Shown: positions 1 to 10,689, counted from the stretch's first letter. The stretch: 64,000 nt of DNA from Gracilaria domingensis (GCA_022539475.1 VCMS01000120.1:62001-126000), one strand, 5' to 3'. The notes: generated by a model not told the origin, from the sequence alone. Translations and numbers: made by a program.

Positions 1-860
1 AAGAAAGGGCAGGTCTGGACCGGCATTGCAAGTCACCGATGTGTTTGAAAAATTGCAAGTTTTGACCTGAACTCCGATGGAAGATGTCCGCTACAGATCA
101 TATTGGCACTGCGGATGTTCAAAAAAAAAGTTAAACAGCAAAAATAAATTTACCAAACTCATCGGGTGTACTAAGTTTCGACCTAGCTGCTCACAACAGT
201 TTTGATATATACCACTCTGTAAGTCTTCGTGCACGGGGATAATTGGACACCTACCACGTACTTTCCAGCGTAAACGTTGCGCAAAACGATTCATTTTGAA
301 AGTCTTAACATGTAACAAAATGTAAGCCTCGCTGTGGAGCAATAGATTTCCGCTTTCGGATGCATCTACTACATCTTGGTCACGGAATCATTGATATTGG
401 ATGCATTATATACTACCTAAGATTTATGCTGCATTGTGACCAGAGTTTGCAATATTGAAATGATGCAGATAGCTTTTCGATGGCGAACAAAGAATATTCG
501 AACAAAGATTATTGATATAGATATTTTGAGAATAGGTTTCAGTAGACATATTTTTCAATTGTTGTGAAGCTCGTACAACATTTTCGGAACAGGAAAATTT
601 TGACATGCGAAGTAATAGTTCTAGTACGATTTAACGAGTAAACGAAAGCTGCGAAAACATTTCCATAACAAGATGAATATTAATAACTCTAAATGTCTGA
701 AGATAAATATAGAAATACTAGTCGATACTATTAGGCCAATCCTTTTATGTTATTGAATGTTTAGGATGGAAACGTATCTAACCTTCATTCTCGATCGCCT
801 TAAACTTTTAGAAATCGTGGCTTACATTCTTGTACACCTTAATTTTTTTAGCCTCATTCT
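1..860. other. gene-free AT-rich stretch
   Basis: No reading frame here looks like a protein; the longest are short, low-complexity and unrelated to anything else in the window. No RNA gene or repeat was recognised. Confidence 0.6.
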
Positions 861-1112
861 TTCCACTGGGAGAGAATAAATTCTTAAAAATACCTGTACG
901 AGGCCGAGTTTTCAAAGATATTTAACGTTGTTCTGCTGGTAAAACAACCTCCATCCGAGAACGTCACTAGTCGCTACACCAGGTTGTTTTATTTCTTTCC
1001 ACTTGGAAAGAAGAAATTCTTAACAAAACGCATACGACAGCGAGTCCTGAAAGATTTGCAACGTTGCACTCCAGGTAAGACAACATGTATCCGAGGTTGC
1101 ACTTAATCGCTG
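861..1112. repeat. diverged tandem duplication, two units of about 115 bp
   Basis: The units start at about 861 and 997. Both begin with TTTCCACT, continue through AAATTCTTAA, a CGAG/AAAGAT block and an AACGTTG block, and end with a TCGCT. Similarity is clear but imperfect, so the duplication is old. No coding frame crosses it. About 480 bp of further sequence up to the next gene shows nothing recognisable except a possible transposon terminus near 1160. Confidence 0.6.
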
Positions 1113-1159
1113 GGCTTTAGTCTATACTACAAACGATAGAACCCCCTGGATTTGCGGAT

Positions 1160-1169
1160 CGTCTGTGTT
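1160..1169 (+). repeat. possible degraded transposon terminus
   Basis: The ten bases CGTCTGTGTT match positions 2-11 of the 16-base terminus found at 26567, 43750 and 56980. A CTAG-containing segment like the subterminal motifs of those ends follows about 50 bp inside. The next gene inwards is an acidic coiled-coil gene whose end lies about 430 bp away, the same spacing and relative direction as the acidic gene beside the 56980 end. A ten-base match could be chance. Confidence 0.3.
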
Positions 1170-1597
1170 CTGCAAAGTGGAATATAGTCTGTTCGCTTTG
1201 GAAACTAAGCTAGTTTTGGGTCTATTTGGGGCGCGCGAGGGGGTAGCAGAGGCTGGCACTCAAAAAATCAAGAAATTTTGGAATATTAAATTCCATCTCG
1301 CGCAGTTTAGTTCTTGGGTGCCCTAGTTTTTGTAGAGGTTCTACTTCGCCGCACCACCCCATTCACTCTTTTCCGCGACCCTCTCTCAAAACTGCACTCG
1401 TGCTAGTTTGCGTTTCCATTTTCTCCCATGTTGCAATGCCAATCGCAACTCATCCCACCTCAATCATCCCATCACTTCTTCCCAGTCCACACCACCCCCG
1501 CTATTTACCCATTTCTCGCCCATCACGCGTTCATTTTGTAGAAGTCAGGTGCACAACTCTCCCCCTTCTCGTATACCCGCCTCGCCCCAAAACGGCT

Positions 1598-2527
1598 TCA
1601 AATCCCTCCCATCCTTCTCTCCTCCTGTCCCCTCAGAATCCCCTTCGCAGTCCGCGCTACCTCCGCCGCACTCCTAAACCCAGTCACCACCGGAGCTCCC
1701 ACTCCCTCCCGCGGCACCTCCTCCACCACCTTTTTCATCTCCTTACGCCTCTTCTTCAGACGGCTCTTCCCATCCCCAACCCCACCACCCTTTGTCTTCG
1801 GTGTCACAGGAGACCCCTTCTGCACCGCCACCCTTCCCACACTTCCCTTCTCCGTCTTTCCCTCCACACCTCCTTTCACCGTCTCCTCTTCCACCAATCT
1901 TTGCCTTTTGCACAGCTTCTTCACCTCCTTCTCCAGCACGTCCAACCTCTCGTTCAGAACCCTATTCTCCTCCCGCAACTCTCCAACCTCCCTTCCCGCA
2001 CACTCCACTATCCCATACACATGATTTCTCATCTCCACTCCCAATACCGACAACGAATTCCGCAGGCTCGAAATCGCCTCAACCGAAACACCACTACCAC
2101 CCCCACTCAGCACCACACCGCCCATTTCCGTTACAATCTCCACAATTCCATCGTCCAGTTGCTCCTTCATCACCAACCCCAACATCCCCACCCTCGCCTT
2201 CATCTCCCCCACAAACCGCATCTCCCTGTCACCCTCTCCGCCCCCAATCTCTATCTGGTCTCCAACCTCTAACTGACTCAGATGCACCGCACCCCTTCTC
2301 TCCATTGCGACCCCCTCCACCTCCAATTCTACCCCCTTCTCCACCTCATCACCATTCCCTCTCCTCGCCTCACACTTCTTTCCTTTATCAGCCACTTCCT
2401 TCTTCTGCGACATCCGACCAGCCGCCGTAATCACGTCCTCTTCCCGCTTTGGTGACGGCGTCTGCGGTACCTCCTCCCCCTCCAACAGCGCCAACAGCTC
2501 CTCATCCTTCACGTATCCGTTCGACAT
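1598..2527 (-). CDS. acidic/basic coiled-coil protein of unknown function
   Basis: A frame of 309 residues from the ATG at 2527. An in-frame upstream ATG would add 32 hydrophobic, unconvincing residues, so I prefer the internal start (MSNGYVKDEE). The protein is charged throughout. A leucine-rich heptad stretch (around ELREENRVLNERLDVLEKEV, about residue 190) predicts a coiled coil. It is followed by a SPVTPKTK motif and a lysine/arginine block that could be a nuclear localisation signal. The acidic protein at 55738-56550 has the same order (helical charged segment, then TPVTPAPKTK), which suggests distant paralogy. I recognise no domain and assign no function. The long Pro/His-rich frames on the other strand are its shadow. 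Confidence 0.55.
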   Translation of the reverse strand: MSNGYVKDEELLALLEGEEVPQTPSPKREEDVITAAGRMSQKKEVADKGKKCEARRGNGDEVEKGVELEVEGVAMERRGAVHLSQLEVGDQIEIGGGEGDREMRFVGEMKARVGMLGLVMKEQLDDGIVEIVTEMGGVVLSGGGSGVSVEAISSLRNSLSVLGVEMRNHVYGIVECAGREVGELREENRVLNERLDVLEKEVKKLCKRQRLVEEETVKGGVEGKTEKGSVGRVAVQKGSPVTPKTKGGGVGDGKSRLKKRRKEMKKVVEEVPREGVGAPVVTGFRSAAEVARTAKGILRGQEERRMGGI

Positions 2528-2756
2528 CTTCAGAAAAAGAAGTAGTAGTTGGATCGAAGTTTCCGCTGCGATACAGTGCAATCGAGCTAAACTGTGCTGT
2601 CCACCCCCACTGTCCAACCACACGGGCTATATCCAGCACCATGATTGTCCCTGTTTCCCTCATCCCATTTCCCGCCAAAACATCTACTGCACACCTCCGC
2701 ACCTTCCACTATTTAAGCGCCACCCCTCTGTCCCCTCTTCACATAGTCCCCACCCA

Positions 2757-3100
2757 CCTCGCCTCGACCGGCGATATTTTTCTCTTCCACCATAACCTCA
2801 CTCGATGGTTATAGCAAAACAGGAAGATATTGCCAGTGGAGGCAAGCTAGGGACTAGTGATTGTACTTAGAGTTGCTCACCCTCTGTCTCGACTGGGGGC
2901 ATGTTCTTCTTCCGTCACATCCTTTGTGGGTTGTGACAAAAAAAGAATATGTCACCACTCGACACCGGATGGGTAACAATGGTAGCACGTAGAGTAGTTC
3001 ATCCTCCCTCTCAGCGTCCACTGGGGATATATTTATGTTCTCTCACATCCTTTCCCGGTTGTGATACAAGAGAAATACATCTCCAATGGAGACGGAGAAT
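2757..3100. repeat. three tandem hairpin-forming units of about 120 bp
   Basis: Units begin near 2759, 2886 and 3011. Each opens with a CGACYGG/CCACTGGGG block and a (T)ATTTTTCTCTTCC-like arm, has a central CCTTTGTGGGTTGTGA-like loop, and closes with the reverse complement arm (GGAAGATATTGCCAGTGGA in the first). The units are therefore imperfect inverted repeats arranged head to tail. No coding potential is evident. Confidence 0.6.
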
Positions 3101-3173
3101 ATAGTCGTGATAACACGTAAAGGTAACAATGTAATAAACAATAAATTTATGCTACTATCTCTAACCAACCTTT

Positions 3174-3476
3174 CGAAAACCAGCTATGACATGAGCTGGG
3201 TTACTCGAGCCAAAGATGGCAGATCCTGCAACTGAAATGTTTGCACCGGCCTTCACTACTCCTTTCACAGTACTCAGTCCAATACCCCATCCACCTGTAT
3301 CCCTATTCTTGGGTACAACTCCCTTGCATGTCGCACCTTGTCAAGAACACCCTCCATAAACGCCTGTCCTCCAAACCCTGGCTCCACCGTCATCAACAAT
3401 AACATGTCTACAACTCCTTCGTTCATAAGTGCTTCTACGACCTTTATAGACGTATTCGGGCGCAATCCAACTCCAT
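3174..3476 (-). pseudogene. RPE: ribulose-phosphate 3-epimerase, C-terminal fragment
   Basis: The frame reads KDGVGLRPNTSIKVVEAL, then VDMLLLMTVEPGFGGQAF, then IGIQVDG. These are the GLxxxPxT, MTVEPGFGGQ and QVDGG blocks of ribulose-phosphate 3-epimerase (Calvin cycle/pentose phosphate pathway). A one-base loss in the G run after QVDG shifts the frame. The next frame continues with GLSTVKGVVKAGANISVAG and a GSAIFGS block, the family C-terminus. The N-terminal half (beta strands 1-5, substrate His and metal Asp) is absent. Only about 100 of the usual 220-250 residues remain, so this is a captured or decayed piece, not a working gene. Confidence 0.75.
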
Positions 3477-3877
3477 CCTTTTAATTATGGCAATCCAAGT
3501 GAAGCTATAGAACCCGTTCACGTCATTTATGAAGCCAAAATGGCTCCTTTCATCCTGTATTCAAGCTCCCCGTAACTCGTACTTTACAACTACTTTACAA
3601 CTCAGGTTCGAAATCAGTTTCATTCATTGCACACTTTCTACTCTTCCACCTACCTTTCATAAAACATCATCACACTTTGTGGCTTGTCGTCTCATACAAG
3701 CCCTATCATTCATTCAGTACAATCACATATCATACATTTCGCTCACTTTCACAGAGTGAACCATGTTCCCGTTCTGCGCTTCCCAACCGTTTTTACTTAA
3801 GTATCACTCTTTACCCCAGCAGTTCTCCGCCCCATCTTCCATTTCTATCGTCACACAAAAACATTCGAACACTTGCA

Positions 3878-4780
3878 ATGAACTCCCAGTGCGACATGCC
3901 TCCCACTCCGCCTCCGAGTCCCAGATACTCTGACGTCCCTCAGGTCTCATCTCCCGCCCGAAGGACTCGGGCCGTTATTGTTGGAAAGGGGCGTATAGGT
4001 ACCATGCTGGCGAACGAAGAAGATACGGTCATTTCCGCACACGAATTCTGCAGCATGGCTGCTACCTCTCATCTTTCTGATGTACCGATACTAGTTTGTG
4101 GAAGAACGAACACCCTGGAGACCGTAATTCAGGCTTGCCCTTATTCGCTCAGAGAGAATCTCGTTTTCTTCCAGAATGGAGACATCATACCATTGGTTTC
4201 GAAGCTCGGTGTGGACACATGTTCAAAAGTTGTCCTATACGTTGGTGTCCCCTCAAGAAACGCAGCTCCGCAGGATGGTGTCACTCCTCAAAGTCCGGAT
4301 GGTCTCACTGTCGCAACAGGAAAGTGGGCCTCCAACGTTGCAGACAGGTTTAGGTCTATGGGTCTCACTTGCGGGGTTGTCGACGAAGACACATTTCTCG
4401 TAAGCTATTATGAGAAGCTCGTGTGGCTATCAGCGTTCAACATCGTCGGGGCCTCAAGAGGTTTCATTCCTATGGACGTAGTCGCTACGGAGTGCAGTAC
4501 GGTTGTGCTCACAATAATGAAAGAGCTGTTGAAGATAGTTTCGCTTAAGACAGGTACTACTTTCAACCTGGAAGAGACCGTTGGGCGACTTCTTGCATAT
4601 GGGAAAACTCTCGTTGGCTTCCCTACTTCTTTCTCCGACTTTCAGTTTAGGAACGCGTACTTCTACGACTTTTCCCGCCAAGAAAGAAACATTGTAGGCG
4701 GTGACCCCGCTCCTTTTCATACAAACTACGTCAACGTTGTTAAGGAAAAGTTATCCCCCTCCCCATTCCCCCAGCTTTGA
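3878..4780 (+). CDS. ketopantoate reductase-like NAD(P)-binding protein
   Basis: A 300-residue intact frame. The ATG at 3878 is preferred over an upstream in-frame ATG at 3677 because the extra residues are low-complexity. A Pro-rich leader (residues 7-28) precedes a Rossmann beta strand with a GKGRIG loop (residues 36-41; canonical GxGxxG). A PILVCGRTNTLE segment and a VFFQNGD segment follow, resembling the K/R and QNG motifs of 2-dehydropantoate 2-reductase. A helical C-terminal domain contains YEKLVWLSAFNIVGA, like the conserved KL...N of that family. No catalytic role is certain: the usual catalytic Lys/Glu pair cannot be placed confidently, and proteins of this type in algae are uncharacterised. 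It stands alone, and may be transposon cargo if the large left element is real. Confidence 0.6.
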   Translation: MNSQCDMPPTPPPSPRYSDVPQVSSPARRTRAVIVGKGRIGTMLANEEDTVISAHEFCSMAATSHLSDVPILVCGRTNTLETVIQACPYSLRENLVFFQNGDIIPLVSKLGVDTCSKVVLYVGVPSRNAAPQDGVTPQSPDGLTVATGKWASNVADRFRSMGLTCGVVDEDTFLVSYYEKLVWLSAFNIVGASRGFIPMDVVATECSTVVLTIMKELLKIVSLKTGTTFNLEETVGRLLAYGKTLVGFPTSFSDFQFRNAYFYDFSRQERNIVGGDPAPFHTNYVNVVKEKLSPSPFPQL

Positions 4781-5407
4781 GGTTAGAACACATGACTTTT
4801 CGGTGTTGTAAACCTTTTAGAGATAGTTAAACATAAAAGTTACTTTATCGAAATGACCTGTTCCTATTACATTACTTATATTGTTCGTCCTTCTGTGGTT
4901 CAAATATGCCCCTTTAAATCCTACATCCCTTATCACTAATACTTCGCTAAGATTTTGCTAGATAGAAAATGGTCATTCCATATCATTAAAGTGCACGATA
5001 CTAGTAACGAAACAAGTACAAAAATTGTGATATTTCTGAAGAACTAAGCGTTTGCATTACTTGGGGCACCCGTATAAAGTAAGGTAAACCTTTTATGGGT
5101 TTCAACCCGTAATGGAGGTTGTTTTACTCTTCTTGATTTCTAGGCTCATGTTAAAGATATTTACAGTTTTCTTTACCCACTTGAACCCGTACATATAATT
5201 TATGACTAAATCATCCTTTCTTTACTTCAAATCGATGCAAAAACTTCTCGTCGTAGTAACGTTTTAAAACAGTAGTACAATACCCGTATATGGTCGTTCT
5301 TAGACTCTTTTTATACTACGAAACACCTTGTGACCATCAATCACATCCTTCTCATTTGTATACCCACACCCATTTGCAAAACGAACCCTTTCGAAAGCTT
5401 TCAAAAC
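4781..5407. other. intergenic AT-rich stretch
   Basis: No reading frame of interest. The stretch must contain the 3' end of the reductase-like gene and the promoter of the phosphatase-like gene, but no specific signal can be named. Confidence 0.5.
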
Positions 5408-6279
5408 ATGTATAACTCAGAAGTTAGAGCTCAAGAAGTAACTCCTCACCAGCTGGCTAACGAAATATTCGAAAATGGCTACGCCGTGATTAGTGATGTT
5501 GACGGTACTCTGAAAAGAGCTGGGGAGAACATTCCTGCCGAAACAGTCAAATGCATGAAGTACATCAATACACGCGTTGGTTTCGGAATTGCTACTGGGC
5601 GAGATATAGAGGATGCCGAGAGTTTCATGGAGCACCTGGGTGGCTACACTTTTGGCATCTCTGGAAACCAAGGCGCACGGGTGAGATTATCTAATGGTAC
5701 CGAAATTGATCAGGACCTTGACAGGGAAGGCTACGAAAGATGTGCAGCCGAACTTGAGAGACTTGCACTCTCCTTAAATGAATCGCACGGACTTCACGAA
5801 GAGCGTCAAAAGCAGTGGTGAGCACTAGAAAAGACAGTGGACTCCCTAACTTCACGTACAATGGACTGTCGAAGTGGAAAACAGAAGCTAACTCCGGTAT
5901 TTCAAAAGTGTTGAAATCCTTTCCGAACCTGGTTGCGTACCCTCAAGATGAAAACTGTGACATAGGGGACATTCGTTTCACGAAAAATAGTGGGGCGCTA
6001 GCCTTGGTTGAAAACGACCCCCAGTTCGACACACATTTAATCGTTGCTTTCGGGAATGCTTCCAATGATGGTCCTCTATATGAAATGGCAACCCTCGCAG
6101 TTCATGTGAAGGGAGACGACCCTCCACCAGCGGTAACATATCTTGTTGATGGGGTGGAGGACATGCATGAGACCATCAGAAGGGTGGCAGAACTGTACGG
6201 GTACAGAAAATGCAAGTGTCAATGGTTTAGAAATGCTCTTGGAATTTGTTTCAAGTGCTACGATGCCTTTAATACTTAG
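5408..6279 (+). pseudogene. HAD-superfamily phosphatase-like gene, frameshifted
   Basis: Two overlapping frames (5408-5821, then from about 5800 to 6279) together match the intact paralogue on the other strand. The first frame has HAD motif I, ISDVDGTL (residues 29-34 include D30, D32 and T34), and motif II, IATGRD, plus a SGNQGA block typical of the IIB subclass that contains trehalose-phosphate, sucrose-phosphate and Cof-type phosphatases. The second has the motif III lysine (RFTKNSG) and motif IV (FGNASNDGPLYE). A frame change near 5800, between the cap region and SGLPNF, breaks the gene. All catalytic residues are otherwise kept, so the break is recent or an assembly error. The substrate is unknown. 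It lies tail to tail with its paralogue, 52 bp apart. Confidence 0.65.
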
Positions 6280-6331
6280 CTATGATATGAGATCTCAGTA
6301 ATAAAAGTGTCGTATATATCTCAATACCCTT

Positions 6332-7243
6332 TTATGAATCATGGTGGTTTTTATCGTGCTGCTTTTCCTCGTAGCCGTACAACAGAGCCACCAACATAAT
6401 TGTCGAATGTACATCCTCCACGCTTTCGAACAGGTTGTGTACTCCACCCGGGATACAATCTTCTTTGACGTGAACGCCGTACACGCCTACCTCATGCAAA
6501 GGCCCGTCGCTGAAAGCACTTCCGAACGTCACGACGTCATCCGTATCAATAAATCTCGGTTCATTATCCACAAGATTTTCTCCTCCGCTTCCTTTTGTGT
6601 ATCGCTTGTCCACAATTTCGCAACTTTTATCGCCGGGATAGATAACAAACGCATCCATCTTCTGCAACAGGTCCCCAATAGCAGAATCCACTTCTTCCTT
6701 CCACTGCCACAGTTTGTTGTACACGAAATTGGGAAGGCCACTATCACTTTTGGTCTCCACGAACCCCTTGTCATCATCATTCACAATACCATGCCTCCTA
6801 TTCAAATCCCTTGCCAGGAACAGTAGTCCGTCAACAGTGTGGTCAAGGGTGTGATCATTGAATGCACCCTTAATTTCTCTCTCGTCAGAGAAACGCAGGA
6901 AAGCTCCATGATTCGCCGAGACACCAAACTTATAGTCTCCGAGTCCTTCCATTTTCCCCTCCACGTCGCCCACATCACCCCCTGTGACAAGTCCGAAACC
7001 AACACGTTCGTCAATGAACTTCATACACTTCACAACTTCTTCTGGAATTGACTCTCCTTCTCTTCTCAACGTTCCATCAACGGAACTTAATATACCGTAA
7101 CCATTGGCATATATGAACTTAGACAAGGTATTTGGTGAAATTTCCGCCAAGTCTCTCTGTTCCTCTGCCATTTTTCCTGATACAGTCACCATACTGCCAC
7201 AAGTACCGCATAGACAGGAACTGTATAGACTTCTCAGTTTCAT
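6332..7243 (-). CDS. HAD phosphatase-like pseudoenzyme, paralogue of the 5.4-kb gene
   Basis: A 303-residue intact frame, clearly homologous along its length to the gene at 5408-6279 (shared NGYxxxSxVDGTLxRxGE, EVVKCMKFID, SGLPNF and DGPL blocks). The HAD nucleophile position is Ser (ILSSVDGTL, S54) where the paralogue has Asp, while the general acid/base D56 and T58 remain. Motif II reads LVTGGD, motif III RYTKGSG and motif IV FGSAFSDGPLHE. Loss of the nucleophile should abolish phosphoaspartate chemistry, so a regulatory or binding role, or decay in progress, is inferred. Residues 1-24 could be a leader; alternative starts are the ATGs at 7192 and 7171. Confidence 0.65.
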   Translation of the reverse strand: MKLRSLYSSCLCGTCGSMVTVSGKMAEEQRDLAEISPNTLSKFIYANGYGILSSVDGTLRREGESIPEEVVKCMKFIDERVGFGLVTGGDVGDVEGKMEGLGDYKFGVSANHGAFLRFSDEREIKGAFNDHTLDHTVDGLLFLARDLNRRHGIVNDDDKGFVETKSDSGLPNFVYNKLWQWKEEVDSAIGDLLQKMDAFVIYPGDKSCEIVDKRYTKGSGGENLVDNEPRFIDTDDVVTFGSAFSDGPLHEVGVYGVHVKEDCIPGGVHNLFESVEDVHSTIMLVALLYGYEEKQHDKNHHDS

Positions 7244-7534
7244 ACTTTCTTAAAAGCAACCTTAAGTGCAGTTTCAGAAATGTTTGGACGCTACATGTTC
7301 AATTGCGAATTGACTGGTGCCACCAATGATGTTAACGATACCGAGCATTTGGCATGTTGCAATTAGAAGCAACTGGACCAAAGACGTTTGACATTTGTTC
7401 AATTACCAGCCTGCCGCACCTTTTCTATGTTCATATGTATAGCCTTGTAATAGTATACTACTCTTAATACTCGCAAGACACACATATTTACTAATCATCT
7501 CATTCTCATCCACTTCGAGGCGCTCGCAGCCTCA
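7244..7534. other. intergenic
   Basis: Nothing recognisable. It separates the phosphatase-like pair from the decayed dioxygenase-like gene. Confidence 0.4.
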
Positions 7535-8755
7535 TTATTGGCAAATCGTCATCACTACTACTCTCGAGCACTTCGTTCTACCGGCGTCCGCTTCCACACC
7601 AATCTCCACGACCACTTGGTCTTCGTCCATGTCAACCGCCCCACCCTCCTTATCGGACAACAGTTCATCCTCCGCCTCCTCCTCCTCGTCACCATTGACA
7701 AACGTGGTCGGAAATCCCGACCCGATGAACAGCATCAGGTAGTGCGTAGCCCTCTGGTACCATGTACATTGTATCTAACCAGCAAATCCATAGACTCGGG
7801 CCTATCCACCTTGTCCTTCCCACTTGCTCCAGCATGTGTCACATCACCACGGCCCACGAATACAGAGTACGGTGGGATGATTATCTTCTTCGCTGGATAC
7901 ACCTCCGACATCACTCGCAACTGTTGGTTGTTCATCCCACCAGTTGATGGCTTCCAGCGCTCACCCAGAGAGGAAAGCCCTCTTTCCCAGAGGCCATTAC
8001 AAAGTATCCGGGGTTGCCAGTATTCATTGTTTCCTTCGTAACCAGACCACTGAAGTCGGTGTGCAGCGTCTGGCGCTTGCACTTCTCGTCGTCCCCAGAA
8101 ATCGACCACCAGTTTTCGGAGTGTACATCTTCACAGCTTCCCTTTCATTGTCCCATAGTCCCAAAGCCGCAGCAATTGTACCCATTCGAACATCAAGTAA
8201 AGCACGCGACCTTACAACCCACCTGAGCTCCTCATTATCCTCCGGCTTCTCCACCGTACCCCAACGTGTCGACATCACTCTCCCCTCAAATGGTCCATCG
8301 CTACCGTCCTTCCATCCTTCATCATCGTTAATTATTTGAACAAACGACTTCTGTTCCTCCCTTTCCGTATATCCGGCATCGCTCCATACTCATTCTCGAA
8401 GAAGTCCACCAACTTCCCCGACACATCTCCGAACTCCCGAACTTCTTCCAACTCCTCCCATTTAGGGACACCATTATCCGCCGCAAAACCATCAAGCACG
8501 CAATATCCATTCTGCCTTAGCTCAGCTTGCATTCGGGCGAAGAACATTTGCCCAAATTCGTCATGCTCCTTCGCAGCAACCCACAGCACCTCTTCATCAT
8601 CCATACCTGTCGGTCGAGTACGGGATACTGCATACCAAATGTCTCCGCCCGTAGGCGATGTTCAGCCCTTGCAGCGTGCCAAAAGACAAGATGGTGTACA
8701 TCTCTGAGATTCGAGACACTTAGCAGCTCCGACCTATGTCCCTTCGGCAAGTGAA
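7535..8755 (-). pseudogene. decayed 2OG-Fe(II) dioxygenase-like domain
   Basis: Fragments in several frames align in order with the intact protein at 51698-53617. They are DVHHLVFWHAA; NGYCVLDGFAAD (intact GFCILDGFASD); ALLDVRMGTIAAALGL; MYTPKTGGR; a frame containing LHTDF; GYFVMASG; and FVGRGDVTHAGAS with a following LVRYNVHG. These hold the HxD, the distal His and the Arg of the double-stranded beta-helix fold. The last 66 residues are an acidic tail, as in the intact copy. At least three frame changes break it. It is on the same strand as, and downstream of, the ParB-like segment at 9.9-10.7 kb, and was probably the C-terminal part of the same gene. Confidence 0.7.
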
Positions 8756-8799
8756 TGACTCTGAGCCAGGGTCCTTGTGCTCAATTACGTTCTTCCCTT

Positions 8800-9900
8800 G
8801 CCATTCCTGCGGTCTCAGCCTGGCATACCCGCACCATGATGGGTTCGGTGGCCATCATATGGGTCACCTCGAACAGGTCCGTGCTCCTCATATTCCGGAA
8901 GAGCTGTAGGTAACTCGTCATCAAATGACCCCCCACCTGTCTCTTGCTGATCGTCTGGCGCGGCATCTTTCTCGACGGTGACAATCTGTGGAACTGTCAC
9001 AGAAAGAAGCTCATCGTCATCCACAAATGCAGAACTGCCTGCGTTCTCTGCATTCGCTCCCTCTCCCAATGCCACGAACTGAACCTTCATCGACCTTCCT
9101 CTCAGCATATGTTCATTTAGTTGAGACATCAGGTCATCCGGTGTCATGCTGTTCAGAGTAGATCTCATCTGTTGTGTGAAAGTCTTTCTCCGTTTCTTCC
9201 TCGGCGGAGCCCGCTGTTCTTATTCAGAGCTATCCAGAACTTCTATGGCACCTCGATTTCGGCCGTGCTCAATTCCCTATGACTCACCTGCGCCCGTTCT
9301 CGTGCACTTCTTCGCGGCTCCCCTTCTTCACTGGCAGATGTTGCAGCAGCAGCAGCGGGAGTCCTCCTCTCCGTCACGGACTGCTTCACTGGTGCGGGGG
9401 GCGGAATTACCTTGAGCATCGTCCGCAATCGATTCTGAACGGAAGTCGTGGCAGTTCTAATTGAGCTCGTCCTGCTCCGAACACGCGGCAATGTGTTGAA
9501 GTTCACAACTTGTCCCAAAAGGAACTGATACACAGCTGCGTTGTTGTCTGGGTCTTCAACGTCATCTTCATTCGATGGGGCAGAAAGACTGACTTCGCGT
9601 TTCAGGAACACTTCCATGGACTCTTCCTCGTTCAGTTCATTCCTCACTGCTCTAGCCGCGCGGAACAGAGACTGCTCTATCATAAAAGAAACCTCGAACC
9701 TCCTCAAAGCTTTTCCATTGCTTTGTCTTCGTCGACTTGCCCTTCAATAGAAACATCTGAAGACAATCAAGAATGAAGGAAAACTCCTCGGCATCCAAAA
9801 CATATAGCGGAGTATGGACAGATGTGTGAGACCTATGTCACTCACAGTCTGACATATATCCTCGAAATGGCCAGCATTCCCTCACGGACATGAGTTGCAG
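8800..9900 (-). pseudogene. middle part of the decayed ParB-like/dioxygenase gene
   Basis: Broken frames on the minus strand link the ParB-like segment to the dioxygenase-like segment. The longest (9243-9707) is 154 residues, charged, with NELNEEESMEVFLKRE, an NFNTLPRVRSR block, and a Pro/Ala/Arg-rich tail that looks disordered. Another (8815-9168) carries NSMTPDDLMSQLNEHMLRG. A third frame around 9.7-9.8 kb reads EFSFILDCLQMFLLKGK. No known domain is recognised. I assign it by position and strand only. Confidence 0.45.
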
Positions 9901-9917
9901 GGCGACATTGGCATATC

Positions 9918-10685
9918 TCAGGTACTGACGCTCTTGCACAGTCCCATCAGTTGGCTCTCCTTCAACACTTCTGTCACTTCTGCAGGATCCACGTCTGCCG
10001 GCGTCACCCCCTCAACATCTTCAATTAGAATGGCGACCACACTAACTATAGAGTGTATCTTGTCTGCAAACATCATTCTTCGCATGGTACTCGTCGACTC
10101 ATTGAGGTACGAAGCAACACATAACAATTCCTTCATCCCAATGGGTCTCCCATCTCTTCGTATCAGCAGATTGCAACGCCAAAACTTGGCTAATCGCTTC
10201 CACTTCGGTGCACCAGTCGCTGCCAAATATTGTATAGCTTTCAGACGATGCAAACCATCTACAATGAAGCACTTCTTCGTTAGGCGTCCCTTGTCAGTAT
10301 CCCTCTCTCCCGTAGTAGCATCTTGTAAGGCCACCACTGGAGAACCCATCGACTGCAATATCCCCCGCTCCTCCATACTCTTCACAAGGGCTTCAACGTG
10401 GCGTCTACTTACTCCACGGATTAAATTGGGCGGAGTGTCCACTAGAGTGATGTCAACGGTAACAACAACCATCCGGTAGTAATTGAGGTTCACCTTTGGT
10501 ACTTCTGACGAATTCGTCTGTACGTCTTGCTCCGAGTAGGTGTCCCTTGTGTTCCAGACCGCTCGCCAGAAACACTTGAACGTGCCATTCTTGCGGACAG
10601 AACACAACGTCATCGTCCTGCTGCTCCGCAGTTTCTGGTGCAGTTTGGGGTACAGATGGACCAGCTCCTTGCGCGGATTGCGCAT
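9918..10685 (-). pseudogene. ParB/sulfiredoxin-fold-like domain segment
   Basis: A 255-residue frame. Residues about 75-155 read as a ParB-like N-terminal domain: an NLIRG segment, then HVEALVKSMEERGILQSMGS, PVVALQD, and the signature KKCFIVDGLHRLKAIQYL, matching the ParB pattern in which DG(x)HRxxA binds nucleotide. In bacteria this fold is a CTP-dependent DNA clamp or, in other families, a nuclease or kinase. Here it sits in eukaryotic sequence beside transposon genes. The frame continues in other frames both upstream (Ser/Thr/Lys-rich leader to about 11.07 kb) and downstream, so I treat it as part of one decayed gene of more than 1000 codons ending in a dioxygenase-like domain. Confidence 0.55.
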
Positions 10686-10689
10686 CCCG

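Noticed and set aside
1400-2430. Long Pro/His/Ser-rich frames on the plus strand
   Set aside because: Antisense shadows of the charged coiled-coil gene; composition is that of complementary codons.
7538-8707. Plus-strand frames over the dioxygenase relic
   Set aside because: The minus-strand fragments align in order with the intact paralogue, so these are shadows.
9918-10685. A bacterial plasmid-partition (ParAB) system
   Set aside because: No ParA or centromere-like repeats, and the surrounding genes are eukaryotic transposon genes.
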